A DNA stretch of 64,000 nt from Montifringilla adamsi (GCA_017590115.1 JAGGNK010006559.1:8731784-8795783); one strand, 5' to 3'. Numbered from the stretch's first letter, positions 10,621 through 25,700 are shown. Numbers and translations are program-made. Notes: generated from the sequence alone by a model not told the origin.

Positions 10621-12831
10621 GTAAGTTTCATCCAATCTTCTTTCATAACACATTTGCTGGTTTTAAATAACTTCACAAGGATAAAAGACGGCTGTGAAAT
10701 TCTTTAAGAGTAGATGTTAATTCCGAAAATGTCTGAGTTTGTTCAGATGTTGATTATTGTTGTAGGTCCATCTCTAGTCATATTTTAATTAACTTTTCAA
10801 ACTGAGACAGAGAAAAGGGAAACATTTGTTTAGAAAACATAGTAAAGAGAAAAAAACCCCATACATTCACAAGAAAACTTCACCTCTTCACATCTTAATC
10901 CAGATCCTAAATTCCCTCATATGGTTTACATAAAAAATATAAGATGTTTCCCACATTCAGAGCATAATGAAAGTCAAACTGACCTCAGATGACTTAAGTC
11001 AAACAGGTCTAACACTAGTACAGTCATCCCAAACACTTTCATTTTCCCCCTCACTCTACTTCCAGAAAACAATTATTTTGCTAGTAAGAATGATTCTCAA
11101 AAAATTGCTTTACACATAACCTTAACATCACAGTAGTCATGGTAACCTGATCTTAACAGTAGGACATCTTGATAAAAAAAGATAGACGTACCAGGAGGCA
11201 AGCTACAAAGATGGTCTTTTGAACAGTTCTGAGATAACTTCTCTGAGGTAAATGGTGATGAAATCTTTGTTCCTGTTGCATGGTTTGAGCTCTTTCCCTC
11301 TCTGTGGAAAAGCGTGTGTTTGCTGTAAACCCATTTCAAACTGTTTTTTTTTAGCTACATTTTTTTTTTTTAATTGAAAGGTAAATATTGAATAGCTCCA
11401 ACAGTGTACAACTTACTGGAAGAAACTTGGTTTTCCACCTTCCTGCTTACTCTTTTGCATCTGTGAATTTCCCTATAAGGAAGAAAAAAACCCCAACATA
11501 TGTGAAATGGTGATTTCTATAAGTATTTCCATTTCTCTCTAATGGTGGCCAAGTAGATGTGAAAATACAAATTTCCTGTTACCTCATTTCCAAAAAAATG
11601 ACTGGAATTTGATATTCAGCTATCTTTGAGTCACTGGGTTGACTTATTTATTTCAGAAAGTGTAATTCCTAACAGGATTTGACTTAATGGATGCTGAGAT
11701 AAGAACCTTGTCACCTCAGCTGTCTGTAGGCTACTTAAGAAGGACTGAGAAACTTTCAGTTCAATGAGGTTAAAAGGTAGCCTCCTCTTGATTCCTTAAA
11801 GTTGACTTTTCATTTCATGAACTAGCTTATGAATTAATTAGAAGTGATTTTTTCACTAGGCAGATCACTTTCCCCAAGGTTTGTGAGAGTCATGAAAAGA
11901 CACTCAGACAATATTGAAATAGTTAATACAGTATTAAGCAAATGCTCTTATTTTACTTTAAAACTGACACATTATCAGAAAACCTATTGAAACATATAAA
12001 TCTAAAGGCTTATCACAGTCATTGATTTTTTTTCTTCTTCTCTGTATTTACAAAACTATTTCATTTTCAGGTTCAACTGTCAGAAAAGGCTGAGAATTAT
12101 TTACATTACAGCCTAGATTCTACATCTAGTTAATATGTTAAAAATATTCCCTCACACTCAAAGAGAAATGGGCTGCTGTACATCATACTCAACAAATTTA
12201 TTGGACTGTGAGGACATGCGTGGAATTTTGTGAAATATTTTAAGTGCTTATTTTTCTTCAGTTCTTATGTAGATAACAGGAAATACAGACACCAGCCCTC
12301 AGCTGGTATAAATTGCAGTCAGCTGGGGAGTCTGTGGCAATCAACACCTGCTGGGCTCTGTTCCTCGAAAGTTATCATGACAGAGATGACTGCCCCTGTG
12401 CTGTCAGTATAAAGAAATTATTTTCTATTTCCTACTATTTAAAAGACCCCAACATCCTCTTTAGTCAAAAGAATGTGCCTTCTTTTTCTCACTTCATCTA
12501 AAAGAAGAAATATTATATCAAAATGAGCTCTCAACGCTAATCTGGGTGGTGATTGTTTTGTTTGGCATTGTTTTCTCAATTATTAAAAGACCTTCTGAAA
12601 TGGAGTCAAGCCTTGTGTCTCCACTACACGCAGAGAGTCAGCAACAGTGTTGTGTTGTGTCGTTATTTTTCTTTTGTTTTGTTTGGAGGTTTTTTCTTGT
12701 TTGGCTTGTTTTTATGCATTTTTGTTTGCTAGTTCAAACTAAGGATTTTTGGGACTATGATTTTCACAAGTAGTTCACATATTTTTACTACTTGCCTAGT
12801 ATTTTCTAAGATTGTTGACATAACAACATTA

Positions 12832-13100
12832 TGACAAGGGGCATTGGTTTTAAACTGAAAGAGGATGTATTTAGATTAGATGTAAGAAAGAAATTTTTTT
12901 ACAATGATGGTGATAAAGCACAGGAACATGTTTCCCAAAGAGGTGGTAAATGTCCCTCTTTGGGAAAACCCTGGAAACATTCGAGGTCATTCAAGGTCAG
13001 AAACCTGATCTAGTTGAATATGTCCCTACCCATTTGTAGGGGGATTGGACTGCATGACTTTTAAAGGTCCCTTCCAAATCAAACTATTCTATAACATTCA
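12832..13100 (+). mobile_element. CR1 LINE 3' end fragment
   Basis: A decayed but clear CR1 tail: 'atgacaaggggcattggttt', 'aaactgaaagagg', ttagattagatgtaagaaag, 'ttttacaatgatggtgat', 'cccaaagaggtggtaaatg', gggggattggactgcatgac, 'ttttaaaggtcccttccaa' and ctattctataacattcatag. It runs from the upstream tail region to the terminal motif. Confidence 0.9.
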
Positions 13101-16100
13101 TAGAAACAGAGTCTCTGCTAAAATTTTGTATTATAAGCAGCAAAAACAACTGAAGAACTGTCTCATAAATTAAAGAAATCCATATGTTTTATAACTAGTA
13201 AGGAAATAAAAATAATACTTTTATTAATTAATCTGTTAAATAATACTTGATATTTAGAATGAACAACAGCAATATATATGCACCACTGAGAATGCAAATG
13301 AAGACGAGAGTGCTGAAGATATTGCTTCCTACAAGATTTCAGTTTAAAGCCTGTGTTTGCATTCCTAGCAGCCCTGGTATTGTGGACTCCTTATAGTATA
13401 AATATATTTGGAAAGTACTGAACTTATGCAGAGTGCTGTGGTCACAGCACTAGACTAATGCAGAATGTGCAGTTACAATGACTTTCATAATTGGCCCTTT
13501 GCTCCAACACATCTTCTGTCCTTGCTAGTTGTGGAATTATATCTTTATATCTTTTGGAATGATTTTGCACATTCTTTCCAAAATATAACTAAGATATTAA
13601 CAATTCTCTCTCCTTGTTCATGCTCTTTGGGCTGTTTCTCCTGGTAACACAGAAGTACTTGCCAAGTAGTTAAATAAACAACACCTCTATAGCTGACCTA
13701 TTTTTTCAGAACTTAATTAATTTATAATGTGTTTAACGGTGTGTGAGGCAGAAGAAGTTCCTTTATAGATTGTAACAGGTGTCTTGAGAATTATACTGAT
13801 TTTCATCCTGGTTTACAGCCATTGAAATTCCATTAAAAGCAAGGCTACTCCTCCTTCCATTTCTAAGCAGTTCTTTAAGCTTCATTCTTGACATTACCCA
13901 TTGAAAGCAGAAATTTGAAACACCAGCAAAGTGCCAAAATCTTTCTAGGAGTTTGATGAAACTATCAAACACTTTCTATGAGTTTGATGAAACTATTATG
14001 AAATACAGTAAATAAGCCTCACAACAGACTGGAATTCCAAAGTTTGCTTGCTCTGTCTGAAAACAGATCATTGCAGAAGAACAACAACTTAGCACAAAGA
14101 AGAAAGGGCATCACTGGCTCTGCAATATGTACTGACTGGATTATTTGACTGAAGTCAGGCTTCATTGCCAACAGGTAAATAAACAAACCCTAGTTTTAGT
14201 GATGACTCACTAAATGTCTGACAAGCATGAAAGCCAAACATAACTTAGGTTCTTCTATACTGTATCAGAACATAATTTCTCTGTTATTTAAATGTTTTGT
14301 TGTCTGTGTTTTGGAGGTGTACATATGTTCCTTGTAATCCAAAGACTATTTCTCACAAATACTCCTTTCTTTCCCCTTTTCTAATTGAGCTGTCATCGTT
14401 CATGTTACTGAAAATTCTTCATCCCATTTTAAATTGTTTTCTGCAAAATGTTATTTTATTTTCATTTGATTTAAACCAGGTTGAAATTGCAAGCTGAATT
14501 TACATTAGTCTCCAGAATGGCAGACAACTAAACCAAATGTACTTTATTCAATTCTCACAGGAATTTATATTTTTCATGTAGCTGATGCTTGAAAATATCC
14601 TCACGTATCAACTGAAGAACCTGAAAAAGCTAAATAATAATTTTTTTTGGAATAGCAAAAAACAAAGTGAAACATGTTTGCAAGCTTAAATTGCTGAGTA
14701 CTTGCACTTGAGCTGATGATAATGTTTTGGTGTTTTGTCATGACAGTCTATTTACCACTTCCTTTACAATGGAAAATATTAAGCTGATAATTTATTTATA
14801 TGAGAGTGCACATGTGTGTGTTTATAGAGATGTAAAAAAGCCCCCATGTTTTCTTCTACCAAAAGTAGAAATGCCAACAATTGAAAAAACCCACACAAAC
14901 ATCTTTAAAGAGGTTACACCTACCCAATGTTCTATCAGTTGAGGAGTAAGAAAAAAGAAGATAAAATATTTCCCACTGTCATTATCATGTCTGAGGTCAA
15001 ACAAGCAAACACAAAATTCTAGAAGTATCAACACCTAGAAATTACTCTCTTACAACCATCACTGTATTTCTGTACTTGTGGCTCTGATTTATACCCAAAG
15101 TCCCAGTAGTTTCAATGAAAACAGAATGTAAGGCCAAAGGGCTGCAGAATGCCTTACTTCAATGTTGGTCCACCACCAGCATCTTCTAATAAAGCAGCAG
15201 GGAGAACGCAAAGGAGTCCTTTAGCATCAGAATAGTTTTCTTTAGACCTTGGATACATTTGCTTGTATGGCTACCATCCCATTTCTGGTAACGCTGCTGG
15301 GGACAGTGAAAAGGACCTCCATGTCTCTCAAGTTCAAGCACCTTTATACATGATAAATATATAGTTACAGCCAGTGGTTGCTCTCTGGTATATTGCAGTT
15401 CATATAAATTTTTACCAGAGGAGTACAGAAATAAAAAACTCCAGGCTTATTTTTTTTTTCCCTGCTCACCTTTTGCTGATCTTGATCCTACAAATGCAAT
15501 AATAACTTTATAGGTGTGCTTAGTAACTGCCACTGTGATCCTGCTTCTGTGAATGAAGATACTCTTTGAAGTCAAGTATTTGCAGAATCTCCAGCTTAGA
15601 TAATAAAACCTTCAGAGTCTTTCTCCTTTTGATGTGATTAGCAAGAAAAGAACAATGAATTGAATTCTGTATTTACTTTTCTTACAATCTAATGTTCTTG
15701 TTCAGAAAATGGCTCTGTGCAGGCAGACCTCTTGTACCTGTACCTGAACCCTTTTGGCTCCTACTGAACGTATGTGTAGACTTTAAAAAGCTGTTTCAAA
15801 ACAGAAAGAAATATAGGAAGAAAAGCTGACTTCTTGCACCCCGACCATTCAATGTTAGCACCAATTGTCATTAGAGGAACATGGCAATTTTGCTGTTTTA
15901 GAACAATAAAATGTAAAATCCTAATATTAGACAAAAGTGTTTATGGGTATCATTTCAGTTTCTCTTTCCTCTTCAAAGAAAAGAAAACTTTTAACAATTT
16001 GACTTTAGACGATTTAATCTTTCTCTTACTATTTTTTCAAAATCTCATTTAAGACAAGGAATTAATTTCCTTTGAGTTGCAAGAACAGCAGGAACTGATT

Positions 16101-16635
16101 TTTCCATGAGGAGAATTTGTATAACAAATTATTTTCAGTTACAGTAGTGGTTTACTTTCGATACTGGATCTAAATACTGTGTAGCCTTCCTCTTCATGTT
16201 TCATCTGGTCGGACTCACAGATACATGAAAACAATTTTGTCTTCCTATATGGCTATTTAAATAAAATGGTATCTGAAAGTTCAACTGAAAGCCAAAATGC
16301 TTAACATGAAAACACTCTTTCCAGCTAAATTTTCCCAGGATATGGTACAATGCATTTAATTTGAAATAAAATATAATATTGAGAGCAAACTTAGAATAAA
16401 CAAATAAATAAATGAATGTAAAAAAGAGTCTCTTGATTTTTTTCCACAGACTTTGAGGAAAACAACACAATTTCATGCTTTTTACCATGTTGTTTTTATT
16501 ACTAAGACGTTTCTCAAGGCAGAAGAGAAAAAAAGGGTACTTTAGCTGCTAGCTTTGCAATTCTTTGGGTGGGGGCGGGGGTGTGTGTGGAAATTTGCCT
16601 ATATATGTTTGTGTAATGAATCTCTTCTCATACAG
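13101..16635. other. AT-rich non-coding DNA with one tandem duplication
   Basis: No gene or interspersed repeat was recognised apart from the 31-bp duplication at 13941-13996. A G-rich patch (16567-16590) contains a GC-box-like ggggcgggg about 50-70 bp before the candidate exon at 16636. Confidence 0.55.
13941..13996 (+). repeat. Tandem duplication, 31-bp period, two copies
   Basis: Ctttcta(g/t)gagtttgatg...actat occurs at 13941-13965 and again at 13972-13996. The copies match at 24 of 25 positions and then diverge. This is a small, fairly recent tandem duplication. Confidence 0.9.
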
Positions 16636-16757
16636 GTGTGCAGTTGTGGTGCAATGTGACAGTGCAGAGGAACAGGGCAATGTGGTGTCAGGAAGTGTAT
16701 TAGCAGCATTTGGAAGCAAGATTGAGAATGGAGAGTACTGCTTCACTGGTCTTCCAG
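16636..16757 (+). CDS. Candidate 122-bp internal coding exon, unidentified
   Basis: A pyrimidine-rich acceptor, tctcttctcatacag, precedes 122 bp that are open in one frame and followed by the donor cttccag|gtacgc. The frame enters with the last base of a codon, encodes 40 complete residues and leaves one base over. The residues look protein-like, with two early cysteines (CAVVVQC), a small-residue and valine-rich centre and an ENGEYCFTGLPG end. That last pattern resembles the 'DxxGxYxFxxLPxGxY' strand of transthyretin-like or Cna-B-like folds, but the resemblance is weak and I cannot name a gene. No second exon was recognised nearby. It could be one exon of a long-intron gene, an exon relic, or chance. 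Confidence 0.3.
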
Positions 16758-19700
16758 GTACGCATACCAGTTTCATTGCATAAGAAAGGTGAAAGCTGTC
16801 ATAGGGTGAAAGATGCACCCTGAATTGACATGGTTGTATTACAACTCATGTACCTATTAGACAATTCTGCCAAAGAAAAATGCTTGTCTTACAACAAAAA
16901 AGATAATAAATCATTGATTTCAGCACACAAAAGGACATAATTTCTGTCATCTTCAGTGAAAATTAGCATGTTTTGTCCAAATACCTTGAAAAATCTTCCC
17001 TTTTAGACAAAGACACAAAATATGTAAGTAAATGCTGTACGAGGTGATGAGGTGTACAATATACAAGGCTAGAGTTCCTTTCACACTTTTCATTACAAAA
17101 AGATTGGGATATGACTTCTTTCAATTTTCAATGCTGCAAACCCATATTTAAACTACTTTTTTTTATTTTTGGGGGGGGATATTTTGCTCAAGCAACTAGT
17201 TTACCACATTTTACAAATCCTAGACAAATGTCCTGAGCTTTCTCCCTAAAATATTTGTATATAAGAAACTGAAGTCATGCTCAGATTTCTTTGTGTTCCA
17301 TAAATCTACTAAAGCAAATGCACTGTAGATCAAATTGGGATACTCACAAAATAATTAAACAGTTCTTCCAATTTTGTCTGTTTTTTAGTCTGACTGAAGC
17401 CTTATAACATCTAGAGATCTGCAGTAGGATCTGTCATCTCATTTAAGTGGAGAGGGAAGCAACTAGGATAAAAATATGATTGTTTCTCCTACCTAGAAAT
17501 ATCTGGTAACATAGGGAACTAGTCTGAATATTATCTGAGTGTTCCTAGACCATAGGATGTCTCTGTATTTCTACAATCCATTTATTCTCACCAGCAAGAA
17601 CTATTTTTAAGGAGTTGCAAACATGCTGAGAGTCTGAAATTAGTTTTCTTGGTGACAATATATGATGTAAGAACATGACAACTTGATTACCATAATAATG
17701 GAACTGCCAAACTTTGCCGGGGAGGAAGGCAGAAAAAGGGGGAAACATGAAACACATTACAATTTAATCCTGATATTGGTCCAAGATTGCTTTAATTTTA
17801 CTCATCTACTCTGAAAGCCAGAAAATAAATATTTTTTTAAAGCCTTCTGATGCTAAATGACTCTTGGGGGATGTGAAATTATTATCTCAGTTACAAATTT
17901 ATTTATACCCTGTATCCATGTTTTACTATGTGACTTTTATTTGTTGTCTCATTATTTTCATCTTGAGAAAATATTCTTATTTTAGCCTAATTGGTTTCCC
18001 CAGTACAAACAACAGAAAGTAAAAATGTGACACGTTCCTGTAACTTGACAAATATTTAAAGAATTTTGATAGGGAAACATAAAGCTAGGTAGATTACAAT
18101 TGCTTTTCTTGGGTAACTCTCATATTCATAGCTGTTGGCTGCAAAAGTAAAAATGAAGGAGAGATTAAATTTATATGTAACAAATTTCAATGGAAAAAGA
18201 TCCTTGTGTGTCCTGTAGTATTCATATACATAATACACAGGACTATTGATTATATACATTTATTACACATAAACAACAGAATTTTGTATACCAGTCAAAT
18301 GTACTTGATAGTATAAGAGGGGTGAAGAGTAATTCCTGAGGAAGTCAAACTATAGGTAAAATCCTAAGTAAGCAGAACACAATTTTAGTTCTGGAATTCT
18401 GCAGAAACATCAAGGTCAATATTCCCTTGTGAAATGTTACACTGTCTCATTACTAAACTACCTGAAACCTCCACTTCATGGAGTGGTATTAAGGTTCAAC
18501 AAACACATAGCAGAGCTGATTTAGCTAAACTGTATTCATACCCCTCACTGAATTTCAGTGATTATCCAGTTATCTCCTGCTGCTGCTGCTGAGGTCTGAT
18601 CTTGCATCCTTATCTAGATGAGATCCCAGGCAAGTGTTAATGGTGGTACCAGAGTGCCTTATCTCCCAGACTGAATGCCAATACACATATACTAACCTCA
18701 TTTAAGAAGTCAGCACATGAATGGATACTTGAATTTGGATATCAGGACAAAATGATGGATTTTATTTTCTTTAAGGCATTTCCTTATGGATTCATAAGGA
18801 TTGTGAATGCCCTGTATTACTGCTTCTGTTGCTTCAGCAAACAGTAATATGTCTGTACAGTGTTGCAGCCTGCATAAATGCTAGGGAATTTAATGTGTCA
18901 CTGTCTTTAAGTAGCAAACAGTGGGTTAATACCATCACCAGCAATTTCAAGCAATGTGGTCTTGCTCTCCCCGTTGTAATGGAGGCTTTTTGAACAGAAA
19001 AAAAAAAAAAAAGCTTGATTAATTTAGTGACTACTAATTAATATATGGTGGTCGAGCCTGTCGATATTCACTGACAAGGTTATCATCAAGATGTCAATGA
19101 GAGGCAGAGTGAATAACTTAAGGAGTTCAATGGATTCCAGCCAAGAAATAATAGAGGGGAGAGTGGCAGGGATAGATAGTATACTATTGTACCACTGAGG
19201 AAAACCAGAGGTGAATGGGAGAAAATGTCTGAGCCTCATGTTTGCTCTGAAGAAAGTTTGTTTTGTCTCAGCATGGAACTGATAATTAAATAGGAAGCAG
19301 CTTGTGCTCCCAGTGCTCCTTCTATTGAAGTCTAAAGAAAGTTATGTCATTAACTCCATAAACAGTAGAGCTGGCTACATAGGAGCTAGTATGGCTCTCA
19401 AACAAACAAATAAACAAAAATCTCTTCATAATTTTTATATAGGTTAATTTTTTAGGAGAGGACTGTAACAGCCTTTAAGCATTCTGCTTAATAAAAATCT
19501 GTTAACAATACATGTTCTCAAGTTCTTTGGAATCTCTCAATACCTGTGATAAGTAGAGAACTACTACTTCTCATTTAGAAAAAGTACAATGATTATAGAG
19601 ATGAAAGACAGACTTTTAAAGATATAAAAGTGTTTAAAGATGAAAATGTGATATTTTTCAGAAGCGGGTGAAAGACATGTAACTCTTAAAGATATTTCAA

Positions 19701-22700
19701 TCATTAGAAAGCAATGAAAATTAAATGTATAGACACTCAAAAAATTACATTAGTTGTATCATTAGTCCCAGGCATAAGTTTCAAAAACCTGTTTTTGGGT
19801 GACTTTAGTGTCACAGAGAAATTTTGGAATATAAATAGCAGCTGAGGCTCCTCTCTGAAAAGGCATTTTAAACCTTTCTTGGAGCTTATGGCAATATAAC
19901 TAATTAAAGTCAAAGCCAGTGTAATAATATTGCATCACTAATTCATGTAAAGATATTTAGCTGAGAGCCTTATGGTCATAAAAAATCTTTGCCAGAAATT
20001 TGTTCCACTTCTCCATGTGCTTTGACCAACTCTTTTGGGTTTGTGCTACATAAGGATTTGGCAGATTTAGCATTAAAAGATGTATCATAAATGAACAGAA
20101 GCTGTCATGGAATATTTTGTTCCAAATGTTTCAGAAGAAAAGAAATCCTGCATTCAGAGAAGTATGGTTTTTTTTTTTTTCATTTTTACTCTTAATCATT
20201 CATTCACGTGTTCTTGAGCTGCTCCTCACAAATCTCTTGCAACCTGAACTCCTCTGCTTTGTAATAATCTTTCATGCTATAATCTATTTCTCTCTCTTAT
20301 GCTCTTACTACTTCCTCTTTCCTATTCCCTCTGCCATTTCATTCTCTGCATTGTTTCATTATTTGCTTTTGGCCTCACAGTGATTCTTCTTCCCTGTTCC
20401 TTATATTAATAATGTTTGCTGTGAGTCGTGAATGACAAGGATGTCTGAACAAATCCAGGATCCTCTTTTATTCTCCACAAAAACCATGTGAACAAAAAAG
20501 TGACTGTCTGCATTTCACAAGGACAGGGAATACAATGCCCTGTACTCAGAGGAATAGGTTATGGTTTATTCTACTTTGAGTAAAGAACTTCATTGAGAGT
20601 GGCAGGAACTAAAGCACCTTAGAGATTACTGTTTGTTCCAGCTGAATTGTCATTGTCACTCTGCAATCCGTGACCTGTCTGCACTTCTTTACTGAAGTTG
20701 TCTCATAATTAACAAAGCTACTGTGTCCTGAACCTTGTGAATACTGTCATAAAGGGCATTACTTGGATTGTCCAGCTGGCAAATAGAGTTTGGCCCTTAC
20801 AGGAGCTTTGAGCATCCTGTTCTGCAGGTGACATTGATTAGATGTGCTGTAAGGAAGAGATGACATTTTAAAGGTTTGAATATGCAAATGATTTTTTTCC
20901 CCACAGAAGGGATAGCATTATGAAATGCTGCATAAATTACTCTTACTGCTCATTAAAAAAAACCACTAAAAAAAAAGGGTTCATACCTCCTCATATACTT
21001 TGAGAGAAGGAGCAAATAGGAGTTAAAACTGGAATGGCCTGAGATCAATCTGTATGTTGAAAACTATCTTTACCACTTACATTTTCTATTCTCTTAAATG
21101 TGTGGACACTGAATGGTTTTCATGTCATGTGTGACTGAAACAGTTTGCTGTATAGGTCAGCAAGCTCTCTGCCCTCCCTCTGTCTGGTATCATAGACTCA
21201 GCAACTCCATTCCTTCTTCCCACATGGCCAGGAGATTCATGATCTCTCTCAGCCCCTGTTCCTTTCACATCCTCCTGCCAGCAGCAGGGGTGATAAGCAA
21301 ACCTTCCCTATGCACTGCAGTCCATCTCACTATTCCTTTTCCTCCTAGCTGGGCATAGCTTCAGACCTATCAAGTCTTGTTTAGTGGCAGGTTCACAAAA
21401 GTATTTCAGGAGTTTCCCTGCTGTCAGCTTTTCATCAGGCTTTTAAATGGTGAAATCACAGACTTATCTCCTGTAGGAGAAGCCCACAAGCTTCCTCTGC
21501 AGAGGCAACCTGCTGGATCTGTTACGTGCACTTACCTGTGCTTAGTGTTTAGCAAAGCAGAACAGAGCAGCTGCTCTGTTCAACTAGGGGTGCATATTAT
21601 AGTCAGATCCTGCAAATAAAAGGTTTGCCTTCTACAGGGCACACTCCCTAGCTGCAGCATAGAGCAAGGACTCCCATGCTTGGACTTAAACCTGATAAAT
21701 GGTTCTATGCTCCTGCATGGTCAGAATAAAGTTAATATGTGAGGAGCCAGTATAAAAAAACCAAACCAAATCCAAAGATATACGTTAGGTATGTTTTCAT
21801 CTCTTTGTAACAACTGTAAAACCTATTTAATAAAATTTTTTTGTGTAGGTATAGGTGTGGGCGTTAGGTGATCTACTCCCTTTTCAACCAGATTAATCAC
21901 TCTTTTCCACTGCAGAAGTAGTTAGCGCAAGTAATATAAGAATATAGATGTGCAAACATAGAGAGAGAAAACTGAAACCTCATGAAACACAGCTTCAATA
22001 AATAAACATTCACATAACCCACATAACTATGAGCCAAGAGGCATGACACATTCTTCAAGACTCTTTCCCGGTTGTCCAATTAATATAATTTCCCTTTTAG
22101 TAGTAGCCATCCTTAAGATATTTTTTGCATTTTGCCAAGCATCAGCCATGTAACTTTATTTTGTTCTTTCTTAGCTAGCTGCTCAGTCATTTATCTTCAG
22201 CACTGTGATTCCAAGAAAGCATCAAAGCATTGCAGAAGTGATGAGCTACGAACAGTGCCCAAACTAGGCACTGCCAATCTTCTATTTTAAAATAATTGCA
22301 TGAGGGATACTGACGTTAAAAAGCAAGCTTTGAACTACTATTAAATAAACAGCCTAGCTGTTATATAATTCCTAAAAGAGTTAAGAAAAACAAAATAGAA
22401 GTGGATCAAAAACTTTTCTTCCTATGAAGGTTAATGGGGCCCTGTCACTGAAAATTTACAGGAATAGTCCTCACCAGATGTTAGGATACTGTCTTATTAA
22501 TGTCAGATCATTATTATCATATTTCATTTAGTGAAACATAAAATGTGATAAGACGTCAAAATGTGAACCTTGAACATTGAGAGATAGTCTTTGAAGTAGG
22601 CATTGATTTGGCAATGCTGGATGGCCCATTTTGGTGTCTTAATCCATATTTTTTACCATGTGTCCTGTGTGGGTATTTGGATAAGAAAACTCTGAATCTG

Positions 22701-25700
22701 AGACCACGCAGACAGAATTTGGCTCAAAGAAAACATGGGTGCTGAGGGCCAAACAGTTTTTCAAATCAGGATTGCAGCATGGCTGCAAGAATTATTGAAT
22801 GCCCCTGAAAATACAGGCTTAAATGATCAAAAGAACAAATGCAACCAACACCCAAAATTTCCCTGAACCACTTTGAAGGTCTGTCTCATGTTGTAACTTG
22901 AGATATCAAATGGAGACATTTCTTGTGATATAGTGACCAAATACTTCAGGGTGTCAACATCATCACACTTATTCTTTTTCATCTTCATCACACTATCCAG
23001 CTGAAACAAGTATTAAAGATGATTTGTGCATACATCTATGTAGATCAGTTACATATATAGCTACATTTCAACACCAGTATGTTTAAAGATATGCACTCAG
23101 TGTACATTTAAGAGTTCATTTTAACAATGTAAAGGTGCTTCCAATGTGCAAAATTGTAAGATCTTAAATGAAACAGAAAGAGGGAATTTATGCACACTCA
23201 TTCTCCAGAAGGAACTAGAATATAGTAATCTTTGTACAGATTTTAAGTCTTTACTTTTAACTAAAGTTCATGGTATGGTAATGAGCTGTTGATTTTGTCT
23301 TCAGAAAATGTTTACATCCAGTGGAGAGGCTTTAGACATCTGGCATATGTAAGCATGGTAAAGGGTTATTGCCTAAGGAATAATAAATGAGGGGAAAAGC
23401 ATCCCTCCAAATGCACTCAAAATGAAAGATGAGGTTGGTATCTTTGCAGTTGGAAATTGTCATCTCTTAAGGTTATCTCAAGTCACCCCAATTATAAAGC
23501 ACATTAGAAATTATTTTTAAATATCCTAAAACAAAGAATATAATTAAGCAAATATTTTACTTATTTTTGTAAGAAAAATATACTGAGACAAATTCTCTAT
23601 GTGTATCAATTCTATACACACTTCAGTTAAAAAAAACAAGATTTAATCCAGCTTGAAAAAAAATGTACGGGGTGACCCTGGAAAACCAACAGAAACACAT
23701 TTTAAATCTCACTAAATAATGACAAAATGCCTCAGACAGAATGCTACATCACCATAAAATATATATAATCACTTTTTAGAATGCTCCTGGGTAATGAAAT
23801 ATGTCTTCCTGTTTTTAGGTCAATGGATCAGTGTATTTGTCTTTCCAAAACAGAAATGGTTTTGTATAACAGGATGTCATGCCCTGAGAGAAAGGGGAAA
23901 GTAAGAATGGAGATCTCTAGAGCATACCCCAGTGTAAATCACTGCGAACCTAAGCACAGTCTCATAGCAGCCAAAGCATTCCAAATCACAGCCCACCAGT
24001 CCAGCCTCCAGGAGCCAACATAGGTTTGACATTAGTGACTGTTAGCATCTACACTTTAAAATCCACTGATATAATAACAAGCACATATTTTATGGGGAGA
24101 ATAAATATTCAAGCTTGATTGTTAAATTTTGCTTGTGTTGTGTTTTGTTTTGATTTAGTTTGTAGGATTGTGTGTAGGGATTTTTCCTGGTAGAGCAGAG
24201 AACAGCAGGGAGAGAAGATACAGCAGTTTGAAGAGAGTGCAAACTTCTCACTGTTCCATGACCAATCTCAAACCCATCATTGTAAACCAATTTCTTTCCC
24301 AAAGAATCATACTGAAATATACTAAAAGAGTACAGAGAGTAAAAAACTCCAATTTTGTAGAAAAATTTTTTACTGATTTAGTCATTATGAGAAAAAAAGT
24401 AGTGATTAAGTGTCATGAGTTCTGTCATCTTTAGTTAGCTTTCACTCAGTTAGCATCATGTCTCACTACAGTTCTAATTTATAAACTTAGAAAAGTAGGT
24501 AAAGTCAAAATCCATCAGAGTTGTTAGAGCAGTGGTTACAGAAATTCTTTCTAGAATTCATTTCCACTTGCTTTTTATACAGGTCTCCATATATACTTTT
24601 AAAATGGATTCTACATTACAGATACATTTTCTTCAAAAGTACTGAAAAGGAGACCCTGTTACCTCTCAGTAAGTTTGATCTGCATTGCTAAACCTGAGCT
24701 CTGCAGTAACACTCTTTGGACAGTTGTTTTTCTATGGTCTTACAACACACTTGTATGGCTACAGGAAGATTGAATGAATGAAAATATTAGAAGCATGCCT
24801 TTGAAGCTGTTCTAAGCATTAGGACTTGAAAATAATCCAGGACAAAAAACTGTGCTATTAATGATGAACAAGAGCAAATATTCAGTAGCAACACACACTG
24901 AAAAAATTAATTAAGAGTCTATGAAACAAAATTGTACTGGTTGATGTGTAAAGGAAAATCAGACAGTAGGGGCAACATCAGCCCTCTTACTGGGGTACAG
25001 GGATAGGCTTCTATACTCATCTTACTCATTAAACTAGCTAAGCCATTTCCAACTTGAAGAAAGCAAGCTTCTTTTAATGTCTGCTTGGTTCTGAGACTTT
25101 GTTCTAACAGCACAATAGAACATCTTGTGCCGTTCGGAATGCTTGCCATTCTGAAGAAGGTTTATTAAAAGAATACTTCTCTTGTTGTTAATAAGATAAA
25201 GGTCAAATTGCCAAAGAAAAAAATATATGTGTAAAAAACCTGGCAGTTCTCAAGAAATACCAACCCTCTTTGGTTTCTCTAAGCCTTATGTGAATTCCTG
25301 GTCTTGAAAACTGTTCTACAGGTGGTCAACATCATTTGAAAAATGGGATTTCCAAATAAAGAATTGGGAAAAATCAGTGCTGTTCAAGAGATATAAAAAT
25401 ATTCAAGTAAAAATTCTGAGGTTTGAAAAAACTAAAATTTTCTTACAGATGTGCCAGCCAACCTAAAACAACAAGGGAAAGCAATTATAATTTTGTTGTT
25501 CAACTCAGAACTTTCCTATTCTCCAGACAACTCAAATACATCTTTTCAGAGGGCAATGATTCCTTAAGAGGTGACCCTTTGTCTCAAACTCAGCTGGTTC
25601 TTGATAAATTTCAACTGCTTGCACTTTCTTCCTAACCATGCAAGAACAAACATTTTTTTGTAGAAAACTAGTCACAGGTGTATAATGCATAAATCCATTG

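Larger units (their letters stand above)
9241..12831. other. Non-coding DNA with a possible regulatory block and a possible small exon
   Basis: No repeat family was recognised. Two segments stand out, 9559-10110 and 10544-10620, and are listed separately. A T/G-rich patch lies near 12650-12730. Confidence 0.5.
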
